From Rhizobium bangladeshense (GTDB taxonomy: Bacteria; Pseudomonadota; Alphaproteobacteria; Rhizobiales; Rhizobiaceae): a stretch of DNA of 64,000 nt. The notes below the pieces were generated by a model. The model was not told the DNA's origin. It was given only the letters and a program-made list of their open reading frames with translations, and searched no databases. Below are positions 17,495-26,029 of this stretch, piece after piece. The DNA is taken from contig NZ_CP071612.1 of NCBI RefSeq assembly GCF_017357245.1, forward strand, positions 4,301,991 through 4,365,990, written 5' to 3'. Positions within the stretch are counted from its first letter, which is position 1. The number at the start of each line of letters is the position of its first letter. Position numbers and translations under genes: made by a program.

Positions 17495-17932
17495 ATGGCC
17501 CGCATAGACCAGAGCGATGATTGGCGGGACCGCCATGCGCCGACGATCAGCACTTTCGAGTCGCTGGCCATGGAGGCTTACAGCCATCTGCCCGATGAAT
17601 TCCGCCAGCTGACGACCAATCTCACGATCGAGATCGAGGATTTTCCCGATGACGACGTTTTCGAGGATATGGCGCTGGAAACCCCTTTCGATCTGCTCGG
17701 CCTTTTCGAAGGCAGGGGCATTTCAGAACGCTTCACGGTGGAAACCGGCGAAATGCCGAACCGCATCCGTCTCTACCGGCGCCCCATCCTCGATTACTGG
17801 GCCGAGAACGACGAGACGCTCGGCGATATCATCACCCACGTCCTGATCCACGAGATCGGCCACCATTTTGGGCTGAGCGACGAGGATATGGAGCGGATCG
17901 AGGCCAGCGCCGAGGAAGCCGCCGAACGCTGA
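17495..17932 (+). CDS. Small zinc metallopeptidase family protein (DUF1025-like)
   Basis: A 145-residue acidic protein with the extended zincin motif HEIGHHFGLSD at residues 119-129 (HExxHxxGxxD), close to the C-terminus as in the bacterial metallopeptidase-family proteins once called DUF1025. No signal peptide, so cytoplasmic. A good ribosome-binding site (AAGGAAGG) precedes the ATG. It is divergent from imuA with about 160 bp between; the LexA box in that gap is close to imuA and need not control this gene. Substrate unknown. Confidence 0.85.
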   Translation: MARIDQSDDWRDRHAPTISTFESLAMEAYSHLPDEFRQLTTNLTIEIEDFPDDDVFEDMALETPFDLLGLFEGRGISERFTVETGEMPNRIRLYRRPILDYWAENDETLGDIITHVLIHEIGHHFGLSDEDMERIEASAEEAAER

Positions 17933-17955
17933 AACCGCGCGTCCGGCAGAAGACG

Positions 17956-18162
17956 CTATTGCTCGGAGAGCTTCATCTCCGGATCGTAATCCTTGCCTTC
18001 GACAGTCTTGACGACTGCCTGGCCGCACTGCATCGCGCCGGTTGCCGCATTGAAGGCATAGGTCGGCGAACCCTCCAGCGACCAGCCCTTGTTGAGGGCG
18101 GCGGTGACCTTGTGGCAGAAGGAAGCGTCGTCGGGGCCGGTCAGGAAGCGATAGAGTTTCAT
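17956..18162 (-). CDS. DUF1737 domain protein
   Basis: A 68-residue protein starting MKLYRFLTGPDDASFCHKV with LNKGWSLEGSPTYAFN, the pattern of the DUF1737 family (small basic/aromatic proteins of unknown function). It is the last gene of a minus-strand pair. Its ATG touches the stop of the CitE-like gene (one shared base), so it is translated from the same message. It converges with the metallopeptidase gene, with a 23-bp gap. Confidence 0.8.
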   Translation of the reverse strand: MKLYRFLTGPDDASFCHKVTAALNKGWSLEGSPTYAFNAATGAMQCGQAVVKTVEGKDYDPEMKLSEQ

Positions 18163-19067
18163 CAGGCGGGCTTTCTTGCAGAAATCAGGTGAGCTTTATG
18201 AACCAGAGCTTCGGCCTGGACAAGATGCAGCCGCTCGATCATCCGCCCGTTCGCATTGATGACGTTGAGGCCCCTGGCAGCCGGATCCGCAAAGGCTGAT
18301 ATGATTGCCTGCGCTTCGGCAATCTCCTCCTCGCTCGGGCCGAAATGCCGGTTGGCGGCCGAAATCTGCGAGGGGTGGATCAACATCTTGCCGGAAAAAC
18401 CCATGGCGCGACCCTGCCCGCATTCGACGTCGAAACCTTCGGCATCCCGGAAATCGTTGAAGACGCTGTCGAGCGCATCAAGCCCATAAGCCTTGGCCGC
18501 CAGGATGATCTGCATCAGCCAGGGCACGAGAAAGCTTCGCCCAGGCTGCGACAGGACGTCCGTTTCCTTGCGCAGGTCGTTGAGGCCGACGACGAGGCAA
18601 TCGAGCCGTGCCCCCGGCATGCAGCCGGATTCGGCGATCGCCCCGACATTCAGCACGCCGCGCGGCGTCTCGATCATCGCCCAGATGCGCAGCTCCTCCG
18701 GCGCCTGTGCATCGGCAAGCAGATCGCTGGTCTCAGCGATAACTCGAGGCTCGTCCACCTTCGGCAGGAGAACGGCGTCGGGCAAAAGCGCCTTGACCAG
18801 ATCGAGATCCGCCGCCCCGAATTCAGATGACAAAGAATTGATGCGGATGACCCTTTCCTTGCCCGCAAGCGGCGGCCCGGCAAAAAAAGCACGCAGATTT
18901 TCCCGCGCTTGCCCCTTGTTCTCGGGCGCGACCGAATCCTCCAGATCGAAAATAACGGCATCACAATCAAGGGAATGGCTCTTTTCGAGGGCGCGCAGAT
19001 TGATGGCGGGCACACTCAGCACCGAGCGGCGCAGACTTAAGGAACGGAAAGGCGGGATTTGGTTCAT
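18162..19067 (-). CDS. HpcH/HpaI aldolase / CitE-like CoA-ester lyase
   Basis: TIM-barrel lyase of the citrate lyase beta-subunit-like/malyl-CoA lyase group. Visible motifs are LRRSVLSVPA, DAVIFDLEDSV, RVIRINSL, LLPKVDEP, the metal-binding WAMIETPRGVLNVGAIA, LVVGLNDLRKET and GKMLIHPSQI. No CitD/CitF genes are nearby, so it is not part of citrate lyase. A stand-alone malyl-CoA, citramalyl-CoA or related acyl-CoA lyase is more likely. 301 residues is a typical length. Confidence 0.88.
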   Translation of the reverse strand: MNQIPPFRSLSLRRSVLSVPAINLRALEKSHSLDCDAVIFDLEDSVAPENKGQARENLRAFFAGPPLAGKERVIRINSLSSEFGAADLDLVKALLPDAVLLPKVDEPRVIAETSDLLADAQAPEELRIWAMIETPRGVLNVGAIAESGCMPGARLDCLVVGLNDLRKETDVLSQPGRSFLVPWLMQIILAAKAYGLDALDSVFNDFRDAEGFDVECGQGRAMGFSGKMLIHPSQISAANRHFGPSEEEIAEAQAIISAFADPAARGLNVINANGRMIERLHLVQAEALVHKAHLISARKPA

Positions 19068-19179
19068 CAGCCATTAGTGCCAAGCTTCTCAGAACGCGGC
19101 AAGACAACAAAAAGCCATGCTTGCCTTGCAGACAGAAAAAAGAAGAACCACATTCCTTTCGGTAGAAAGGTTTCAAACC

Positions 19180-19413
19180 ATGCAGAACATTCGCTCCATC
19201 TTCTTCATGCTTGCCGGCGCCACCTTCTTTGTCGCCATGCTGCTTCTCACCTTCTCGGTGACGCTTGCCGTCGGCGGCATCCTGACCGTGCTCATGGTCG
19301 GACGCGCGCTTTCGATGAAGATGAAGCCCGCCCCCGTCCGCGCCAAGGCAAACAACGGTAAGCCGGAAATGCGCATCTGGAACGATGGTCGCGGCACGAT
19401 CATCGATCTCTAA
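19180..19413 (+). CDS. Small membrane protein, function unknown
   Basis: A 77-residue protein. One long or two close hydrophobic segments (SIFFMLAGATFFVAMLLLTF, then SVTLAVGGILTVLMVGRAL) are followed by a short basic cytosolic tail ending MRIWNDGRGTIIDL. GAAAGG precedes the ATG; an open frame extends upstream to 19117 without a better start. I do not recognise a named family. It stands alone between the CitE-like gene and the VOC gene. Confidence 0.65.
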   Translation: MQNIRSIFFMLAGATFFVAMLLLTFSVTLAVGGILTVLMVGRALSMKMKPAPVRAKANNGKPEMRIWNDGRGTIIDL

Positions 19414-19519
19414 GACCTGCCTTCAAAAAACTCGCCGACACTGTCGGATCATGCTTCCGTGATACGTCTTTGAAGCAGCCAGGCTTTCAGCCGGCGCTCA
19501 AAAACGATGGAGGACGAGC

Positions 19520-19942
19520 ATGGATACGACGACGGAAAACAAACCGGCCAAGTTGCCGCCGGTGAAGAATGGCCTGCTGCCCTATCTCACTGTCGATGGC
19601 GCAGTAAAAGCCGCGGAATTCTACAAGAAGGCCTTCGGCGCCGAAGAGGCCCACAGGGTGCCGGTCGATGAAAGCGGCCGGACGATGCACATTCATCTCT
19701 ATATCAATGACAGCTCCTTCATGCTGGCGGATGCCTATCCTGAATACGGCCATCCCTTCAAAGGCCATGAAGGCTTCGCCATCCAGCTTGTTATCGACGA
19801 TATCGATTTCTGGTGGGATCGTGCGGTGGCCGCCGGCGCTGAAGTCGTCATGCCGGTCGAACTGATGTTCTGGGGTGACCGCTACGGCCAGCTTCGCGAT
19901 CCGTTCGGCGTCCTCTGGGGCTTGAACGCGCCCGCCGAGTAA
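19520..19942 (+). CDS. VOC family protein (glyoxalase/PhnB-like)
   Basis: A 140-residue vicinal-oxygen-chelate protein. [44 protein letters not shown] and [19 protein letters not shown] match PhnB/YdfO-like VOC proteins that often lack full metal-binding sites. GGAGGACGAGC lies just upstream of the ATG. Substrate unknown. A strong hairpin follows. Confidence 0.87.
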   Translation: MDTTTENKPAKLPPVKNGLLPYLTVDGAVKAAEFYKKAFGAEEAHRVPVDESGRTMHIHLYINDSSFMLADAYPEYGHPFKGHEGFAIQLVIDDIDFWWDRAVAAGAEVVMPVELMFWGDRYGQLRDPFGVLWGLNAPAE

Positions 19943-19962
19943 CAGGCCGTGCACCGTCGCCA

Positions 19963-19985
19963 GGCCACGCGAACGTCGCGTGGCC
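19963..19985 (+). terminator. Hairpin after the VOC gene
   Basis: GGCCACGCGA-ACG-TCGCGTGGCC is a perfect 10-bp stem with a 3-nt loop, 21 bp after the VOC stop. There is only a weak T tract, but the stability suggests it separates this gene from leuD. Confidence 0.6.
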
Positions 19986-20075
19986 GCCACTTTAGAAAGA
20001 TTCTCCTTCATTTCGGCAAAAAACTGGACTAGATGCACATTCAGGAAAGTAGATTTGCTGAATGGAGCATGGGTC

Positions 20076-20684
20076 ATGGATAAATTCGTGAAGCTCACGG
20101 GCGTTGCAGCGCCCCTGCCGGTCGTCAACATCGACACCGACATGATCATTCCGAAGGACTATCTGAAGACCATTAAGCGTACGGGTCTCGGCAAGGGCCT
20201 TTTCGCCGAAGCCCGCTACAATGAAGACGGCTCCGAAAATCCCGATTTCGTGCTGAACAAGCCGGCCTATCGCGACGCCAAGATCCTTGTCGCCGGCGAC
20301 AATTTCGGCTGCGGTTCCTCGCGCGAACACGCTCCTTGGGCGCTGCTCGATTTCGGCATCCGCTGCGTGATCTCCACGAGCTTCGCCGACATTTTCTACA
20401 ACAACTGCTTCAAGAACGGCATCCTGCCGATCAAGGTCAGCCAGGAAGATCTCGACAAGCTGATGGACGACGCCTCGCGCGGCTCCAATGCCATCCTCAC
20501 GGTGGACCTCGAGAACCTCGAGATCACCGGCCCCGATGGCGGCTCCATCAAATTTGATCTCGACGAGTTCAAGCGCCACTGCCTGCTGAACGGCCTCGAT
20601 GATATCGGTCTGACGCTGGAAAAGGGCAAGGCGATCGATGAGTTCGAAAAGAAGAACGCCGCGTCGCACCCATGGGCCGCTTAA
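20076..20684 (+). CDS. leuD: 3-isopropylmalate dehydratase small subunit
   Basis: Swivel-domain subunit that with LeuC isomerises 2- to 3-isopropylmalate in leucine synthesis. Motifs: [36 protein letters not shown] and FKNGILPI. The Met at 20076 gives 202 residues and follows GGAGCATGG; the frame runs further upstream without a better start. leuC is not in this window, while leuB lies 1.2 kb downstream beyond an opposing PLP-enzyme gene. Confidence 0.95.
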   Translation: MDKFVKLTGVAAPLPVVNIDTDMIIPKDYLKTIKRTGLGKGLFAEARYNEDGSENPDFVLNKPAYRDAKILVAGDNFGCGSSREHAPWALLDFGIRCVISTSFADIFYNNCFKNGILPIKVSQEDLDKLMDDASRGSNAILTVDLENLEITGPDGGSIKFDLDEFKRHCLLNGLDDIGLTLEKGKAIDEFEKKNAASHPWAA

Positions 20685-20708
20685 GCCCTGACGAATTGCC
20701 GATTGATC

Positions 20709-20737
20709 AAGCCGGGCTTTCGCCCGGCTTTTTCTTT
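20709..20737 (+). terminator. Rho-independent terminator of leuD
   Basis: AAGCCGGGC-TTTC-GCCCGGCTT (9-bp stem) is followed by TTTCTTT. It ends 38 bp before the convergent lyase gene. Confidence 0.85.
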
Positions 20738-20774
20738 CACACGCGCAAGGACGCTGCAACATCCTCGCCGCAGC

Positions 20775-21707
20775 TCAGAGAAATTTCTCTTTCCAGAGTT
20801 TCAGTTTTTCCAGCGACACGCCGATGCCGCCGCAGACTTCGATGAGCGGGCTGTCAAAGCGCTGAAGCAGACCGGCATGCACATCGGCAACGGCCAGCGC
20901 CGCACCGCAGGCCGGCTCCACGAGGAGGCGGTGCGCATCGGCAAACTTCAGGCAGGCGGCAACGGCATCGCCGTCGCTGACGACGACGCTTTCGATCGGA
21001 TGCTGCTTCGGCAGCTCGAAGACATGCTGCGCCACCTGCCGTGCACCGAGCGACGTGGCGATTGAGGTGATGGCTGGGAGGGTAACACGCTCGTTCGCCT
21101 GCAGGCTTTTATGTAGCGAAGCCGCCCCTTCGGTTTCAACCGCGATGACGGGAAGGTCGGTTAGGCCGTTTCGCTTCAGCCCTTCGACAATGCCGGCAAG
21201 CAGTCCGCCGCCGCCGACACTGGTGACGACGCAGTCGAATGTCGCACCCTTGGCCAGGACCTCATCGATCAGCGTGGCATGACCATCCCACAGAAGCGGA
21301 TGGTCGAACGGATGCACATAGCTCGCCTTGCAGCTGCGGGCGAGTTCGATCGCATAGGCATTGGCTTCGTCGAAAACCGCTCCATGGACAAGCACATTCG
21401 CACCGGTTGCGGCAATCGTCTCCCGAACATCGGCCGCCGTCGTCTCCGGCACGACGATCGTGACCGGCACGCCGAGCGCCCGGCCGGCAAAGGCCGCGGC
21501 AATACCGGCATTGCCGCCCGAGGCGCAGAAGATCTCGCGCGCGCCTTTTTCCACCTCGTGCTGGCAAAGCCGGCCAACGCCACGCAGCTTGAAGCTGCCG
21601 GAAGGCTGAAGTGCATCGAGCTTCAGCCAGAGCGGCTTGCCGCTGGCGCTGTAGCCAGATGCTGTTCGAACCAGAGGCGTGTCGAGATGAAGGGGTGCTG
21701 AAGGCAT
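20775..21707 (-). CDS. PLP-dependent serine/threonine dehydratase-like enzyme
   Basis: Fold-type II PLP enzyme. The Schiff-base lysine is in PSGSFKLRGVG, the phosphate loop is SVGGGGLLAG and ASGGNAGIA binds substrate. The overall pattern (HLDTPLVRTA ... CGGIGVSLEKL) resembles L-serine dehydratase/L-threonine ammonia-lyase without a regulatory ACT domain. The start is either ATG 21707 or 21716; the frame is open to 21833. It lies on the opposite strand between leuD and leuB. Substrate (Ser, Thr or another) cannot be fixed from sequence. Confidence 0.87.
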   Translation of the reverse strand: MPSAPLHLDTPLVRTASGYSASGKPLWLKLDALQPSGSFKLRGVGRLCQHEVEKGAREIFCASGGNAGIAAAFAGRALGVPVTIVVPETTAADVRETIAATGANVLVHGAVFDEANAYAIELARSCKASYVHPFDHPLLWDGHATLIDEVLAKGATFDCVVTSVGGGGLLAGIVEGLKRNGLTDLPVIAVETEGAASLHKSLQANERVTLPAITSIATSLGARQVAQHVFELPKQHPIESVVVSDGDAVAACLKFADAHRLLVEPACGAALAVADVHAGLLQRFDSPLIEVCGGIGVSLEKLKLWKEKFL

Positions 21708-21878
21708 GGGCGACATCCGGGAAAATAAATACTGAGCCTGCCGTTCTAATCCGGTTGCCGGCCTCGGAGCAACCATCGGCGCGCTGAGAGCGAAGCGTAC
21801 CGATTCACCCTTTCTCTCGCTTGAAATGCCCATTTCCGGGGTCTAAGAAGCCGCAACTTGTTTTTCCAGGAGGGTTTC

Positions 21879-22991
21879 ATGACAGCGCGCAATCTTTTCC
21901 TGCTGCCGGGTGACGGCATCGGTCCCGAGGCCATGGGCGAGGTCCGCAAGATCATCACCTATATGAACGAGACGATGGATGCCGGTTTTGTCACCGAGGA
22001 AGGCCTTGTCGGTGGTTCTGCCTATGACGCCCATGGCGCGGCGATCTCGGAAGCCGACATGCAGAAGGCGCTTGCCGCCGATGCCGTTCTCTTCGGAGCC
22101 GTCGGCGGCCCGAAATGGGATAGCGTGCCTTACGACGTGCGCCCGGAAGCCGGCCTGCTTCGCCTGCGCAAGGACCTGCAGCTCTTCGCAAACCTGCGCC
22201 CCGCCATATGCTATCCGGCCCTCGCCTCGGCCTCGTCGCTGAAGCCGGAACTGGTCGAAGGCCTTGATATTCTGATCATCCGCGAGCTGACGGGCGGCGT
22301 CTATTTCGGCGAGCCGAAGGAGATCATCGACCTCGGCAACGGCCAGAAGCGCGGCATCGACACGCAGGTCTACGATACCTACGAGATCGAACGCATCGCC
22401 GGCGTCGCCTTCGAAATGGCCCGCACGCGCCAGAACCGCGTCTGCTCCATGGAAAAGCGCAACGTCATGAAGTCGGGCGTGCTCTGGAACCAGGTGGTGA
22501 CCGAGACGCACAGGGCGAAATATTCCGACGTCCAGCTCGAACATATGCTGGCCGACGCCGGCGGCATGCAGCTCGTGCGCCAGCCCAAGCAGTTCGACGT
22601 CATTGTCACCGACAATCTCTTCGGCGACATGCTCTCCGACGTCGCCGCCATGCTGACTGGCTCCCTCGGCATGCTGCCTTCGGCCTCGCTCGGCGCGCCC
22701 GACGGCAAGACCGGCAAGCGCAAGGCGCTCTATGAGCCGGTGCACGGCTCGGCCCCCGATATTGCCGGCAAGGGCATCGCCAATCCAATCGCCATGATCG
22801 CCTCCTTCGCCATGTGCCTGCGTTACTCCTTCAACATGGTGAAGGAAGCCGACGATCTGGAAAGGGCGATTGCCAACGTGCTCGACAAGGGCATCCGCAC
22901 CGGCGACATCATGGCCGACGGCTGCAGACAGGTCGGCACCGTCGAAATGGGCGATGCGATCCTTGCCGAGTTCAAGGCGCTGGCGGCCTGA
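21879..22991 (+). CDS. leuB: 3-isopropylmalate dehydrogenase
   Basis: NAD-dependent oxidative decarboxylation of 3-isopropylmalate, third step of leucine synthesis. Motifs: [25 protein letters not shown] and the NAD-binding [19 protein letters not shown]. The ATG at 21879 follows AGGAGGG at ideal spacing; 370 residues is standard. A parS-like palindrome starts 2 bp after the stop codon, followed by a terminator. Confidence 0.96.
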   Translation: MTARNLFLLPGDGIGPEAMGEVRKIITYMNETMDAGFVTEEGLVGGSAYDAHGAAISEADMQKALAADAVLFGAVGGPKWDSVPYDVRPEAGLLRLRKDLQLFANLRPAICYPALASASSLKPELVEGLDILIIRELTGGVYFGEPKEIIDLGNGQKRGIDTQVYDTYEIERIAGVAFEMARTRQNRVCSMEKRNVMKSGVLWNQVVTETHRAKYSDVQLEHMLADAGGMQLVRQPKQFDVIVTDNLFGDMLSDVAAMLTGSLGMLPSASLGAPDGKTGKRKALYEPVHGSAPDIAGKGIANPIAMIASFAMCLRYSFNMVKEADDLERAIANVLDKGIRTGDIMADGCRQVGTVEMGDAILAEFKALAA

Positions 22992-22993
22992 TA

Positions 22994-23009
22994 TATTTCA
23001 CGTGAAACA
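22994..23009. other. parS: parS-like centromere site (15 of 16 matches)
   Basis: TATTTCACGTGAAACA differs from the parS consensus TGTTTCACGTGAAACA at one base. It lies just after the leuB stop, 33 kb from parAB on the side away from the presumed origin. ParB binds such sites to nucleate the segregation complex. Function here is inferred from the match. Confidence 0.72.
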
Positions 23010-23016
23010 GTTTCAC

Positions 23017-23048
23017 GCCCTTCGCATCACGTATGCGGAGGGCTTTTT
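23017..23048 (+). terminator. Rho-independent terminator of leuB
   Basis: GCCCTTCGCAT-CACGT-ATGCGGAGGGC (11-bp stem with one T-G pair) is followed by TTTTT. Confidence 0.88.
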
Positions 23049-23244
23049 CAGGTATGACAACCGCCGGTTCGGTAGAATTAGCCAAAACGGGCTATCCTTG
23101 GCCATAATCTCGTGTATTTTTGCGCCGGATTTCACGGTGCATACTTCCAGCCGGAAACGATTTTCCGGCTTATGCGCCAGTTCAAAGTGATGGAGCGCCT
23201 GTCGGACGCGCGGCGCTCGAATTCTAATTCGAACGGACGACTGA

Positions 23245-23979
23245 ATGCGGGCATTTTGGATTTCCCTGGACAGGCGCTGGCGCCGGAGTGACGCCACGAT
23301 GCCGCCTTTGCGCTGGCAGGCTTGTCTCTTCATCACGATCAACGCCGTGCTCCTTTCCATGCTGCTCTTCGACGCGCCGATCGGCGCCAGCGAGCCTCCC
23401 GCGTCGGTGAAGCAGCTGGGCGAGTTCCTGACCGGTTTCGGCGATTCCGCCTGGCTGATCTGCACCAGCATCCTGCTCTTCTTTCAGGGCAGGGCGGGCT
23501 ACAAGCTCTTGAAGGCGGCGCGTTCGAAGGCACAGGCGCTTTATATCAGCTGGATCGGCGCCTATCTCTTCACCACGGTCGTCTTCTCCGGGCTTCTCGC
23601 CAATCTCCTGAAACGGGCGATTGGAAGGGCGCGTCCCGATCACTTCCACGATTACGGTATCTTTTCTTTCACGCCTTTTTCAGGCCGTGCGGCTTTCGAA
23701 AGTTTTCCCTCCGGCCATTCCACCACGGTCGGCGCCTTCTTCGCCGCCTTCGCGCTTCTGTTTCCGCGCTACCGCGTTGCCTTTATCGCCTGTGCCATCT
23801 GGTTCGGCATGACACGGGTCATGGTCGGCGCTCATTATCCGAGCGACGTCATCGCCGGTCTTGCCTTTGGCGGCTGGTTCTCCCTGCTGACCGCGATCGT
23901 CTATGCCCGTTGCGGTCTGCTCTTCAAACTGGCGCCGGATGGCTGGCCGCTCGCCAAGCGCCTGTTCCGCACTGCATAA
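23245..23979 (+). CDS. PAP2-family membrane phosphatase, LpxE-like
   Basis: Membrane phosphatase with the lipid-phosphatase tripartite signature: KRAIGRARPDH (about 122-132), FPSGHSTT (about 153-160) and TRVMVGAHYPSD (about 191-202). The third motif has Thr in place of the more common Ser. About six hydrophobic segments are visible. The 244-residue length and rhizobial context fit the lipid A 1-phosphatase LpxE group, but other PAP2 enzymes (PgpB- or UppP-like) share these motifs. The start could also be ATG 23299. Confidence 0.85.
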   Translation: MRAFWISLDRRWRRSDATMPPLRWQACLFITINAVLLSMLLFDAPIGASEPPASVKQLGEFLTGFGDSAWLICTSILLFFQGRAGYKLLKAARSKAQALYISWIGAYLFTTVVFSGLLANLLKRAIGRARPDHFHDYGIFSFTPFSGRAAFESFPSGHSTTVGAFFAAFALLFPRYRVAFIACAIWFGMTRVMVGAHYPSDVIAGLAFGGWFSLLTAIVYARCGLLFKLAPDGWPLAKRLFRTA

Positions 23980-23980
23980 T

Positions 23981-24080
23981 TCCTTAAATCAGAATCGATT
24001 TAAGGATAAATGATGCAGCCATTTGAATGTTACAGCGTCCTTTGCGCGTCCAATAAGACGCGCGGCGCTGTAATAGGAAA
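23981..24080. repeat. Composite rhizobial intergenic palindrome
   Basis: Two palindromes in series: TCCTTAAATC/GATTTAAGGA (23981-24006, perfect 10 bp) and the hairpin TACAGCG...TTTGCGCGTC/GACGCGCGG...CGCTGTA (about 24030-24073). I recall this pair in many Rhizobium intergenic regions, so it is probably a dispersed repeat rather than a gene-specific signal. It may also terminate the PAP2 gene. Confidence 0.65.
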
Positions 24081-24107
24081 AAGCCCGACGCCTTGTGAGC
24101 GCCGGGC
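24076..24107 (-). terminator. Rho-independent terminator of the MHS transporter gene
   Basis: On the minus strand GCCCGGCGC...GCGTCGGGC (9 positions, one mismatch) is followed by TTTTTCC. It lies 36 bp beyond the transporter stop. Confidence 0.8.
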
Positions 24108-24142
24108 GGTTTTCTGAAAGCTTGTCAGAAGCGAACGCGTCA

Positions 24143-26029
24143 TCAATCCATTGCGTGGATGTCCCTGTTCTTCGTTTCGGGCAGGAAGATCAGGCCGATC
24201 ACCAGCGTGATCGCCGCAAACACGATCGGATACCAGAGACCGTAATAGATGTCGCCCGCAGCGGCGCTCATCGCAAAGGCCGTCGCCGGCAGCAGGCCGC
24301 CAAACCAACCGTTTCCGATATGATAGGGCAGCGACATGCCGGTATAGCGGATACGGGTTGGGAAGAGCTCGACCAGAAGGGCTGCGATCGGGCCGTAGAC
24401 CATCGTCACATAGAGGACGAGGACGAAGAGGATCGCAACCGTGCCGACCCAGTTGACACGGGCGGGATCGGCGGTCATGGCGAAGTTGCCGGCATTGGCG
24501 ATGTTATAGACTGCCATGTCGGTGACGCCATTGGCCTCATCGGCGGTCAGCAGCTTGCCTTCCACCAGCTTAGCGACCGGCATCGTTTCTTTCTCACCCG
24601 CGCGCACGGCTTCGGCATTGAGCGCCAGTTCCGGATTGGCGGCGATGAAGGCATCTAGCTTGGAGTCCGGCACCTTGGCGGCGCCGCGCTTAAGCGGATA
24701 ACCGGCATCGTGAAGCGCAATGTTCACGCCCTTTTCGAAGGCGGCGGTCATGCTCTTCGCTTTGTCGCCGGCGGCAAGGGCGTCGAAGCTCGTGACCGTC
24801 TGGTTACCGACCTTCACCGTTGCCGGCTGGCCGGCAGGACCTGGCACGACATCGTATGGCACCGAGTTTTTCGTCAGGAAGGCCGTTGCCACATCGCAGG
24901 AGCTGGTGAATTTCGCCGTGCCCGTCGGGTTGAACTGGAACCTGCAATCCGCCGGATCGGCCGTGACCGTCGCGCGGATCGAGGCTTGTGCCTCGGCAAG
25001 GGCCGGATTCGCCGTCCAGGTCATCGCCTTGAACAGCGGGTGATAGGTCACCGCGGCTATGAGAAGGCCCGCCATGATGATCGGCTTGCGGCCGATCTTG
25101 TCGGAGAGGCCACCGAAGATGACGAAGAACGGCGTTCCCAGCAACAGGGCGATCGCGACCATGATATTGGCCGATTGCAGATCCACCTTGAGTACGTTCT
25201 GCAGGAAGAACAGCGCATAGAACTGGCCGCCGTACCAGACGACCGCCTGGCCCATTGTGGCGCCGAGAAGCGCGATGATGGCGATCTTGGCGTTCTTCCA
25301 TTGGCCGAAGGCTTCGCTGAGCGGCGCCTTTGAACCCTTGCCTTCCGCCTTCATGCGTTGGAACGCAGGCGATTCGTTCATCTTCAGGCGGATCCAGACG
25401 GAAATGCCGAGCAGCACGACCGAGACCAGGAACGGAATACGCCAGCCCCAGGCGGCAAATTGAACCGGACCCATCAGCGACTGAACCAGGATGATGACGA
25501 TCAGCGACAGGAAGAGGCCGAGAGTCGCCGTCGTCTGAATCCATGAGGTGAAGTAGCCGCGCCGCCCGTTCGGCGCATGTTCGGCGACATAGGTTGCCGC
25601 GCCGCCATATTCACCACCGAGCGCCAGGCCCTGCAGCAGCCGAAGGCCGATCAGGATGATGGGAGCTGCGATGCCGATGCTGGCCGCACCTGGCAGGATG
25701 CCGACGAGGAAGGTTGAAAAACCCATGATCAGGATCGTCACCAGGAAGGTGTATTTACGTCCTACGAGGTCGCCGAGACGGCCGAACACCAATGCGCCGA
25801 AGGGCCGCACCAGGAAGCCGGCGGCAAAGGCGAGAAGTGTGAAGATATTGCGCGTTGCCTCGGGATATTGGGTGAAGTAGGTCGCGCCGATATAAGTGGC
25901 GAGCGAACCGTAGAGATAGAAGTCATACCATTCGAAAACAGTGCCGAGCGAAGAGGCGAAGATGACCTTCTTCTCCTCGCCGGTCATCGGGCCGGCCTTC
26001 GCGCCGTCGATGCTTGCGACATTTGCCAT
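24143..26029 (-). CDS. MHS-family MFS transporter with a large inserted loop
   Basis: Proton-coupled metabolite transporter of the inner membrane (metabolite:H+ symporter group of MFS). It has the opening IFASSLGTVFEWYDFYLYGSLA, the loop-2/3 motif RLGDLVGRKY, GLALGGEYGGAATYVAEHAP and the end motif FLPETKNRDIHAMD. About 185 residues (roughly 340-525 of 628) lie between the helix KPIIMAGLLIAAVTY and the next helix VNWVGTVAILFVL. This soluble, probably periplasmic segment has two cysteines near 362 and 378 that could pair. The start ATG follows GTGGAGGACAG. Substrate unknown. Confidence 0.88.
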   Translation of the reverse strand: MANVASIDGAKAGPMTGEEKKVIFASSLGTVFEWYDFYLYGSLATYIGATYFTQYPEATRNIFTLLAFAAGFLVRPFGALVFGRLGDLVGRKYTFLVTILIMGFSTFLVGILPGAASIGIAAPIILIGLRLLQGLALGGEYGGAATYVAEHAPNGRRGYFTSWIQTTATLGLFLSLIVIILVQSLMGPVQFAAWGWRIPFLVSVVLLGISVWIRLKMNESPAFQRMKAEGKGSKAPLSEAFGQWKNAKIAIIALLGATMGQAVVWYGGQFYALFFLQNVLKVDLQSANIMVAIALLLGTPFFVIFGGLSDKIGRKPIIMAGLLIAAVTYHPLFKAMTWTANPALAEAQASIRATVTADPADCRFQFNPTGTAKFTSSCDVATAFLTKNSVPYDVVPGPAGQPATVKVGNQTVTSFDALAAGDKAKSMTAAFEKGVNIALHDAGYPLKRGAAKVPDSKLDAFIAANPELALNAEAVRAGEKETMPVAKLVEGKLLTADEANGVTDMAVYNIANAGNFAMTADPARVNWVGTVAILFVLVLYVTMVYGPIAALLVELFPTRIRYTGMSLPYHIGNGWFGGLLPATAFAMSAAAGDIYYGLWYPIVFAAITLVIGLIFLPETKNRDIHAMD

